DNA from: Poriferisodalis sp965214215
Lineage (GTDB): Bacteria; Actinomycetota; Acidimicrobiia; Acidimicrobiales; Poriferisodalaceae
Direction: 5' to 3'
Assembly: GCF_965214215.1 (NCBI RefSeq)
Contig: NZ_CBDCBD010000003.1
Span: 1,550,001-1,614,000, forward strand
DNA length: 64,000 nucleotides
The stretch's first letter is position 1. Every line of letters begins with the position of its first letter. Below, in pieces: positions 34,112 to 40,972 of this stretch. The position numbers were made by a program, and so were the translations under genes. The notes below the pieces were generated by a model. The model did no database searches, was not told the DNA's origin, and saw nothing but the letters and a program-made list of their open reading frames with translations.

Positions 34112-34408
34112 GTGAGCGGCCGTCGTCGTTATCTCGTTTCCTACGACATCAGCGACCCGAAGCGCTTGCGGAAGGTCCACAAAGCTATGAAGGCGTACGG
34201 TTGGCCAATGCACTACAGTGTGTTCATAAGTGATCTCGATAACATCGAACTCATTGGTCTCAAGACTGAACTCGGCGATGTTATCCACCACAACGAGGAC
34301 ACGATTGCCTTCATCGACCTCGGGATGCCTACTGAACGAGGCAGAGATTGCTTCGATTTTCTCGGCAACGCACCGCCATTACCCAGCTCGGGACCGGTCA
34401 TTGTCTGA
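34112..34408 (+). CDS. cas2: Cas2 (spacer-integration subunit)
   Basis: A 98-residue Cas2. GTG 34112 lies 4 bases after the cas4-cas1 stop, giving MSGRRRYLVSYDISDPKRLR. The ferredoxin-like fold with the conserved YDISDPKR Asp, WPMHYSVFISDLD and the EDTIAFIDLG strand is clear. It dimerises between Cas1 dimers to insert spacers next to the leader that follows immediately. It is the last gene of the cas operon. Confidence 0.94.
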   Translation: MSGRRRYLVSYDISDPKRLRKVHKAMKAYGWPMHYSVFISDLDNIELIGLKTELGDVIHHNEDTIAFIDLGMPTERGRDCFDFLGNAPPLPSSGPVIV

Positions 34409-34578
34409 TGCGAGCGGTCCAGTCAGGCCCCAATCTCCGGGGAGCGCTCGCAGCCCCGAGGTATGGGCCTGAATTGCACCTTGACAACCGAATGAAAAGC
34501 TTCCTGAGCGCTCCCGCGCGAGGAGCGCTCGCAACCGCTCCCGAATCTGCTGGTCAGCACCAGTATAATTCGAGAGCG
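34409..34578 (+). promoter_or_regulatory. CRISPR leader with array promoter
   Basis: These 170 bases lie between cas2 and the first repeat. TATAAT at 34564-34569 is a consensus -10 box placed so that transcription would start at about the first repeat. No good -35 was seen at 16-18 bases. A dyad CTGGT-CAGC-ACCAG (34550-34563) abuts the -10. The octamer palindrome GAGCGCTC occurs three times (34442, 34506, 34523), two of them inside a 15-bp near-identical repeat GGAGCGCTCGCARCC. These are candidate binding sites for integration or regulation. Confidence 0.7.
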
Positions 34579-37083
34579 GTATGGCCGATCAACTGGTCGG
34601 CCCTTCATTGAAGCCCGACGGCGGCACCAAGGGACAGACCCTCATCAAGAGTATGGCCGATCAACTGGTCGGCCCTTCATTGAAGCCCAGAGCCAGCAGC
34701 GATTCGGCCCCGGCTGCGGGCTGTATGGCCGATCAACTGGTCGGCCCTTCATTGAAGCTCGGCGAAGGAGTAGCTCGACATGTCGATGAAGTGGTATGGC
34801 CGATCAACTGGTCGGCCCTTCATTGAAGCTGGGCTGCGGGCTACTGGATCGGGCAGCTTGTCACCGAGTATGGCCGATCAACTGGTCGGCCCTTCATTGA
34901 AGCAGGTGTGCTCATGCACTGCGCTCTGGCAGGGTCGGAGTATGGCCGATCAACTGGTCGGCCCTTCATTGAAGCCGAACTGACGCAGCCGTGCCGACAG
35001 CATCGCTCAGGTATGGCCGATCAACTGGTCGGCCCTTCATTGAAGCGGCAACGTGAACGGCCCCTCCGTCGTGTTGTCCGTCGTATGGCCGATCAACTGG
35101 TCGGCCCTTCATTGAAGCACGGAGGTAGTTCGCGTGCCATTGTGGTCATAATTGGTATGGCCGATCAACTGGTCGGCCCTTCATTGAAGCCGGGCCGCAC
35201 GCTTGCGCCTAGCGGCCCCGTAGCGGGCCGTATGGCCGATCAACTGGTCGGCCCTTCATTGAAGCTGGAGCACGTTGCCGATGCCTTCGTGGGCTGCTTC
35301 GACGTATGGCCGATCAACTGGTCGGCCCTTCATTGAAGCGCCTGGCCAACCGTGGCGCTGGGCCGCGGTGCCATGGGTATGGCCGATCAACTGGTCGGCC
35401 CTTCATTGAAGCGAGTTCACCGTCGTTCGTTAGCCTGCGAGGTATGAGTATGGCCGATCAACTGGTCGGCCCTTCATTGAAGCAACGCCACAACGGACAC
35501 GCCTACCGCGCGCATTGCGTATGGCCGATCAACTGGTCGGCCCTTCATTGAAGCGCGTCGCACGCAGTCGGCCGCGTCGAAGCCGTCCTGGTATGGCCGA
35601 TCAACTGGTCGGCCCTTCATTGAAGCCCTGGCGTGGATCGCCTGCCGCGCCGCCGGCTGAGGTATGGCCGATCAACTGGTCGGCCCTTCATTGAAGCTGC
35701 GGGTCAGCCAGCAGTTCAGCTACCGACATCGTTGTATGGCCGATCAACTGGTCGGCCCTTCATTGAAGCACATTCAGTCGCCGGTCAGCGACATGATCTC
35801 TGCGTCGTATGGCCGATCAACTGGTCGGCCCTTCATTGAAGCCCGTTCGCTCCGGTGCCCGCCGCGACCGGTCCGGTGGTATGGCCGATCAACTGGTCGG
35901 CCCTTCATTGGAGCCAGGGTCTGGGGGGTGACGTCGGTGCCGGCGACGGGGGTATGGCCGATCAACTGGTCGGCCCTTCATTGAAGCATCGATGATTCCC
36001 TCCCGACGAAGCGGCGGCGCGCTCGTATGGCCGATCAACTGGTCGGCCCTTCATTGAAGCTGGTGCAGCTTTCCCGAATGACTCTGCAACATCACTGGTA
36101 TGGCCGATCAACTGGTCGGCCCTTCATTGAAGCTGGGCGGCGCTCTATTGGATCGAGCAGGTCAACGAAGTATGGCCGATCAACTGGTCGGCCCTTCATT
36201 GAAGCGGCGTGCCCCCGGACATCGGGCCGACGCCCGGCCCTCGTATGGCCGATCAACTGGTCGGCCCTTCATTGAAGCGCAGCGTCAACGACCGCAAGAC
36301 ACACAACCAGTACGTATGGCCGATCAACTGGTCGGCCCTTCATTGAAGCAGGTCACGCGTGCAGGTGACCGTCACGACGGGCCGGTGTATGGCCGATCAA
36401 CTGGTCGGCCCTTCATTGAAGCCGCGATCAGCTCAACTTGGACCCCGCCGAGATCGCTCGTATGGCCGATCAACTGGTCGGCCCTTCATTGAAGCTCCGA
36501 CAGCCGCATCGTGTCACGTCACTGCCGGTGGTATGGCCGATCAACTGGTCGGCCCTTCATTGAAGCGCCAGTGCCAGTGACCCCGCGGTGCCGGGGGGGG
36601 CCTTGGTATGGCCGATCAACTGGTCGGCCCTTCATTGAAGCTAGATCGACCTGCTGCATGTCGAAGGCGGTGTTGCCTGGTATGGCCGATCAACTGGTCG
36701 GCCCTTCATTGAAGCACCCAGATCAGCGTGTTGTTGCCGCCGGTGCCTTGCGCGTATGGCCGATCAACTGGTCGGCCCTTCATTGAAGCGCTCGCGTGGC
36801 CGCCATCGAGGCGACGGCATGCCACTCGTATGGCGGATCAATTGGTCGGCCCTTCATTGAAGCGTGGCGATGCCGGACACGTCCGGGATGACGCCCGCCT
36901 TGTATGGCCGATCAATTGGAGGGCCCTTCATTGAAGCGGTGGCGTCGAGGGTGCCTGCGGCTATCCGGGTAGAGCGTATGGCGGATCAACTGGTCGGCCC
37001 TTCATTGAAGCGGCTCCGGGAGACGCGGTTTCGAGGCTTTTCGCGCGGTCTCGTCGGTCAATTGATCGGTCCTTCATTGCCGT
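34579..37083 (+). CRISPR. Type I-G CRISPR array, 35 repeats and 34 spacers
   Basis: The 36-bp repeat begins GTATGGCCGATCAACTGGTC and ends GGCCCTTCATTGAAGC. It can fold as GGCCGATC-AACT-GGTCGGCC, and its last 8 bases, ATTGAAGC, fit a crRNA 5' tag. The period is 71-75, with spacers of 35-39 bases and no exact duplicate spacers. Repeats 1-18 and most others are identical; repeat 19 has one change. Repeats 32-34 have one to three changes and repeat 35 (37048-37083) is strongly degenerate, marking the old, leader-distal end. Spacer 4 (34830-34867) and spacer 22 (36134-36169) are related to each other. Confidence 0.98.
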
Positions 37084-37158
37084 TGCTGGCATCGACTTTG
37101 TCGCGCCCGTGAATACTCCGGCAAGCCGCTTGTTTGTAGTCGGGAGCGGCGGCGTAAA

Positions 37159-37731
37159 TCAGAGGTTCACGAGTTCCGTTGGTGCCCATGGGGGCCACGT
37201 CGGTTGCCGTACTGGCGAGCCTGATCGGTAGGCGGCAACGACTTTGTACGGGTTCGTCGCCGACGAGTTGTCGTAGACGATGGTCTCGTCGGCGATGCCG
37301 GCTGCTCGCGCGACGTGGCTCCAGAGCCGTCGGTGGCGAGATCGGATCTTGTCTTCGGGGACGAAGTGCCCTCCGTTCGCCACGAGGTGCTCGACGCGTG
37401 CTACCGCGAGCGCCTCGGAGACGAGGATCACGTGGAGCACCACGATGTAGCCCGCCTCGGACGCACGGCGGAGCAATTCGACCTTCGACTCGTGGGAGAA
37501 CACCGTCTCGGCCACGAACGACGTGTGCTCGTCAAGCAGTTCCGCTCGCCGCTGCTCGGCAAGGCTCGCCGCGTCATACGCATGTGCCGCCTCAGCGTCG
37601 GGCCAACGCTGCGCGGCAATGTGGTCGGCGTTGACGAACTCGAGCGTGGACGGAGCGAGCACGCTGCGTTGGAAGGTGCTCTTGCCGGCGCCGTTCGGGC
37701 CGGCGATGACGTGCAGGACCGGTGTGGGCAT
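37159..37731 (-). CDS. Zeta-toxin-like kinase (AAA/P-loop)
   Basis: A 190-residue P-loop protein from ATG 37731. The Walker A motif is VIAGPNGAGKSTFQRSVLA at the N-terminus, followed by EFVNADHIAAQRWPDAE, FVAETVFSHESKVELLRRA and YIVVLHVILVSEALAVARVE. This order is that of zeta toxins and related UDP-sugar kinases, which in TA systems phosphorylate peptidoglycan precursors. It is the second gene of a pair, 33 bases after a ParD-like gene. It lies directly beyond the distal end of the CRISPR array. A role as plasmid-type TA or anti-phage module is inferred from this pairing. Confidence 0.85.
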   Translation of the reverse strand: MPTPVLHVIAGPNGAGKSTFQRSVLAPSTLEFVNADHIAAQRWPDAEAAHAYDAASLAEQRRAELLDEHTSFVAETVFSHESKVELLRRASEAGYIVVLHVILVSEALAVARVEHLVANGGHFVPEDKIRSRHRRLWSHVARAAGIADETIVYDNSSATNPYKVVAAYRSGSPVRQPTWPPWAPTELVNL

Positions 37732-37764
37732 CGGAAGGCGCCCGTGTCAGCAGAACAGCGATCT

Positions 37765-38115
37765 TCAGGGCTGGCGCCGGATAATCGTGCCCTCGTCGTC
37801 CTGCTCGACATAGGACATCCCCGCTGCTTCGAACTCAGCGACGAGATCGAGGGTGCGTCGGCGCTGCTCGGTTCGTTCGGCCCACTCGGCCCGAACGATC
37901 GCCTGCTCGCGGCTGGTGAGATCGTCGTAGGAGGAATCGCAGGCGAGAACCTGCTCGATGTCCCGAAGTGACACGTCGGGTGCCAGTTCGAACTCCTTGC
38001 CGATGCGAGCCCAGTGGCTGATCTGCTGTGCCGTGCTGCGGCTCATCGCAGGCGCCACAGCGGCAGCGCACGCGTGGATCTCCTCATCGACTCGCACCGG
38101 TGAACTCGTAGCCAT
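37765..38115 (-). CDS. ParD-like antitoxin partner of the zeta-like toxin
   Basis: A 116-residue protein from ATG 38115. The N-terminal ribbon-helix-helix-like segment VRVDEEIHACAAAVAPAMSR continues into STAQQISHWARIGKEFELAP, the pattern of the ParD_like family. The C-terminal half is helical and acidic (LTSREQAIVRAEWAERTEQR) and could cap the toxin. It lies upstream of the kinase in the same operon, the usual antitoxin-first order. A perfect dyad at 38136-38152 lies 20 bases upstream and probably binds this protein. Confidence 0.75.
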   Translation of the reverse strand: MATSSPVRVDEEIHACAAAVAPAMSRSTAQQISHWARIGKEFELAPDVSLRDIEQVLACDSSYDDLTSREQAIVRAEWAERTEQRRRTLDLVAEFEAAGMSYVEQDDEGTIIRRQP

Positions 38116-38135
38116 GCCACAACCTCCGAGGCGAC

Positions 38136-38152
38136 TGTAGCAAACTGCTACA
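38136..38152. promoter_or_regulatory. Palindromic operator of the ParD-like/zeta operon
   Basis: TGTAGCA-AAC-TGCTACA is a perfect inverted repeat with 7-bp arms, placed where the operon promoter should be. It also lies at the 3' end of the broken replication-relaxation-like gene. Confidence 0.6.
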
Positions 38153-38154
38153 GC

Positions 38155-38542
38155 TCAGCGATCGACCCGGCGCAAGGCGCTCGCCGAGACGTCGACGGGG
38201 CAGGCGACCGTGGTGCTGTTCCAAGTCTGGCCATGAAAGTGGGCGACCATCGTCGAGAACCGCGGGTCGGCGATGCTCAACAGCAGGTCCACCCGCCGAG
38301 TATTGAGCCAAGCGCACGGCCTGAGCGCGGCTGTCTAGCGGCGGCAGTGCAGCGACACCGCTTCGGAGTTGCGCCGCCGCCAGACGGTGACGTCGCCGGT
38401 AAGTCGGCCCGTTTCGACCACCGCGGTGTGGGTCACCAACAGGGGCACCAGGGCGTCGTACTCGGCGAATCGCTCGGCGGCCCGCTCGGTCTCGCACACC
38501 ATCAGCAGGGGGACGTGACGTCCGATGGCGGCGCACTTTCGG
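38155..38542 (-). pseudogene. 3' part of a replication-relaxation-like gene, cut off by the ISL3 insertion
   Basis: Removing 38543-39954 plus one copy of the 8-bp repeat joins this piece in frame to 39955-40838 (SPYRK then CAAIGRHVPLLMVCETERAA). It continues to a TAG at 38335-38337. The same frame stays open beyond that TAG to a TGA at 38155, with coding-like sequence (RRVDLLLSIADPRFSTMVAH). Either the TAG is a nonsense mutation or a short separate gene follows. No start is left on this fragment, so it is not expressed as such. Confidence 0.75.
38535..38542. repeat. Target site duplication, left copy (ACTTTCGG)
   Basis: The same eight bases flank the IS on the right at 39955-39962. Eight bases is the usual target duplication length of ISL3-family elements. 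Confidence 0.9.
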
Positions 38543-39954
38543 GGCGCTTCGCGTTTGCGCGTGGGGTGAGCGTTTGAGGGTCCCGGCTCGATAGGGAGGG
38601 ATCCCCCAGAATCGGAGGTGTTGAGACCCCGAGATCTGGAGGATCCCTGTGGCTGTTGACTGTACGCGTGCGTTGTTGCTGATCGTCGGTTTGGGTCCGG
38701 GTGTCGCGGTGCGCGATGTTGGGGGCGGCCGCGGCGGCCCGCTCGAGGTCGTGATAGCGCTGACGGATCGGCCGTGCTGTGGGGGCTGCGGCGGGCGGGT
38801 GTGGGCTCACGGGGCGAATGGGGTGCGCCTCGCTGATCTGCCGGCGTTCGGGCGGGCGGTGAAGCTGGTGTGGCGCAAGCGCCGCTGGCTGTGCCCCCAT
38901 CAGGGCTGTGCGGTGCGCACGTTCACCGATCAGCAGCCCGCCATCGCGCCGCCCAGGGGGCGCATGACCAGCCGGGCTGCGCGTTGGGCGACCCGCCGCG
39001 CCGGTGCGGGACGCGCGATCAAAGAGATCGCGGCCGAGCTGGGCTGCAACTGGCACACCGCGATGGCTGCGGTGCAGCGTTGGGGCCAAGCGCTGCTCGA
39101 AGCCGACGCCTCGCGCATTGACGGGGTGACCGCTTTGGGTCTCGATGAGATCTTGATGTTCCGACGCGGCCGGTACCGCGAACAGCACTGGGGCACCACC
39201 ATCGTGGACGCCGGAAAAGGCAAGCTGCTGGACATAGTCGCTGGTAAGAGCGCTAAGGGCGCTACCAGATGGATCCAGGGACGCACGTCGAGATGGCGAG
39301 CCCGGGTGCGCTGGGCAGTCATGGACCTGTCGGGCCCGTACCGCAAGGCGTTCACCGACGCGTTGCCCAAAGCGATCCAGGTCGCCGATCCGTTCCATGT
39401 CGTCAAGCTCGCCAACTCGGCCGTCGACGAGGTGCGCAGACGCGTCCAGAACGAGACAACCGGCGGACGCGGCACCAAAGACGATCCCTTGTATCGGATA
39501 CGGCGGCTTCTGCTCAAAGCCCACGAACGCGTCACCCAACGCGGCGAGGCGAAGCTGCGCGGCCTGCTCGCAGCCGGCGACCCCCGCGGCGAGGTCCGCG
39601 ACGCCTGGCACGCCAAGGAAACCCTTCGCATGACCTACCGCATCGGCGACCACAAGACCGCTCTCGAAGCGCTCGACGAGCTGTCCCGCGACCTGCGCGA
39701 CGAGGCGTACTCGCCGGAGCTGAACAAGCTCGGCCGCACGCTACGCACCTGGCGCACCCCGATCACCAACTGGCACCGCTCACGAGTGACCAACGGTCCC
39801 ACCGAAGCAGCCAACAACCTGGCCAAGCTGATCAAGCGCGTGTCGTTCGGGATCACCAACTTCGACCACTACCGCACCCGAGTCCTGCTCTACGCAGGAA
39901 AACCCGACTGGACCCTGCTCGACACCCTCACCCCACGCTAAAACGCGAAGAGCC
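38543..39954 (+). mobile_element. ISL3-family insertion sequence, complete (1412 bp)
   Basis: The left terminal repeat starts GGCGCTTCGCGTTTGCGCGT and the reversed right end GGCTCTTCGCGTTTTAGCGT. The match continues through GGGGTGAG to about 31 bp with four mismatches. It is flanked by the 8-bp duplication ACTTTCGG. One intact transposase gene lies inside; its stop is within the right terminal repeat. It interrupts a minus-strand replication-relaxation-like gene exactly at the duplicated bases, so the boundaries are certain. Confidence 0.95.
38649..39941 (+). CDS. tnp: ISL3-family transposase
   Basis: A 430-residue transposase starting at GTG 38649, with GGAGGAT upstream. An N-terminal zinc-finger-like Cys motif (RPCCGGCGGRVWAHG, then RRWLCPHQGCAVRTF) comes first. 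A helix-turn-helix follows (IKEIAAELGCNWHTAMAAVQ). The DDE catalytic domain has LGLDEILMFRRG, WAVMDLSGPYRKAF, VADPFHVVKLAN and the Glu in TNGPTEAANNLAKLIKR. The full-length frame with intact catalytic residues means the element may still be active. Confidence 0.95.
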   Translation: MAVDCTRALLLIVGLGPGVAVRDVGGGRGGPLEVVIALTDRPCCGGCGGRVWAHGANGVRLADLPAFGRAVKLVWRKRRWLCPHQGCAVRTFTDQQPAIAPPRGRMTSRAARWATRRAGAGRAIKEIAAELGCNWHTAMAAVQRWGQALLEADASRIDGVTALGLDEILMFRRGRYREQHWGTTIVDAGKGKLLDIVAGKSAKGATRWIQGRTSRWRARVRWAVMDLSGPYRKAFTDALPKAIQVADPFHVVKLANSAVDEVRRRVQNETTGGRGTKDDPLYRIRRLLLKAHERVTQRGEAKLRGLLAAGDPRGEVRDAWHAKETLRMTYRIGDHKTALEALDELSRDLRDEAYSPELNKLGRTLRTWRTPITNWHRSRVTNGPTEAANNLAKLIKRVSFGITNFDHYRTRVLLYAGKPDWTLLDTLTPR

Positions 39955-39962
39955 ACTTTCGG
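39955..39962. repeat. Target site duplication, right copy (ACTTTCGG)
   Basis: This is the right-hand copy of the 8-bp duplication generated by the ISL3 insertion. Confidence 0.9.
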
Positions 39963-40838
39963 TAGGGGCTGATCTTTTCGAAGATCTCGGAGGGAGTGGT
40001 GGCGCTGCGCTCGTACTCGAGGCAGTAGGCGCCGCTGCCGAGCGGCCCGTCGGCTACCAGCACCACCAGGTCGGGCCTGATCTGGGTAACGCCGGGCACG
40101 TTGATCTCCCCCCTCCAGCCCACGAACGCCGCTGAGCCCTCGGCAGCGAATTGCAGGACCAATCGGTTGACGCCGCCGTCGTGGCGACGCTGGCGGTGCA
40201 CGAAGGCGGGCCGCAGGTACGCGCCATGTCGCCGGATGAGCGCCGACGCCTGCAGCCGGCTCACGTTGGCCGCCCGCCGCAGGCCCCGCTCGGCGAGATA
40301 GCAACGGCCGTCGAAACGGTCGATGAGCCCGACCTCCATCGGCGTGACCGGATCGTCGACCCAGTCGCCGGAGGGTCGCAGCTCGACGGGGTCGCCCCAA
40401 AGCCCATCAGGGGTGCAGATCAGCGGCTGCGTATCGCGGGCGAACTCGCGTTGTGCCAGGTGAGCAGCCCATGAGTCTGCAGCCAGGATGACCTGCGCGG
40501 ACGGCGTCGCCTCGTAGTTGGGGTCGCCGTAGAAGACACGGTCGGCAGCTCGCTCGTGCGCGTCGTGGTCGCTCGCGTAGGCGTCGAGACCCCCGCGGTT
40601 CGGTCATCCCGACGTTCATCGATTCGATCCAGCCGGCGCGCTGCAACACACCCAGTCGGGTTCGCACCCGGCGCACATGCCGCCCAAGGATCGGCGCCAG
40701 ATTGTGAGCGCTCGCCAGCGGCATCCGTCCCAGCAGACGGACCAAGCGCCGGTCTTCGGCCCTGAGCGGGCTTGCCGAAGCCTGATCCGTCTTGGTTGAC
40801 ACGACGACGAGTGAGCCGTCGCATGTCGGAACCTCCAC
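39955..40838 (-). pseudogene. 5' part of a replication-relaxation-like gene (frameshifted, then split by IS)
   Basis: The start is GTG 40838 or GTG 40802 (VSTKTDQASASPLRAEDRRL). A winged-helix-like segment (ASAHNLAPILGRHVRRVRTR) follows. At the run of five G on the coding strand (40590-40594) the frame shifts by one base. Reading four G instead restores TEPRGLDAYASDHDAHERAA and an open frame to YCLEYERSATTPSEIFEKIS at the IS edge. The PDLV...LEYERS part is like the replication-relaxation family of actinobacterial mobile elements. It therefore carries two independent lesions. Confidence 0.75.
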
Positions 40839-40972
40839 CCGAATTCGGCAGAATCACACGATTCTGTCGAATACGCAAAGTGGCGTTATGTGCTCGAGGG
40901 GCTACGCGCCTCCGGGGGACAGCGCGACGGGGATCGGCTCCCTATTGTTGGCGACGGCCAAGGAGGCGCATC

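Noticed and set aside
34481..34486. TTGACA in the leader as the -35 box of the array promoter
   Set aside because: It lies 77 bases before the TATAAT box, far too distant to pair with it.
34579..36934. Several open frames across the array repeating MADQLVGPSLK
   Set aside because: They are translations of the CRISPR repeat; the frame changes with spacer length and there is no gene.
34615..37047. Self-targeting spacers within this window
   Set aside because: By eye no spacer matches any gene in the window; a computed search of the whole genome would be needed to decide.
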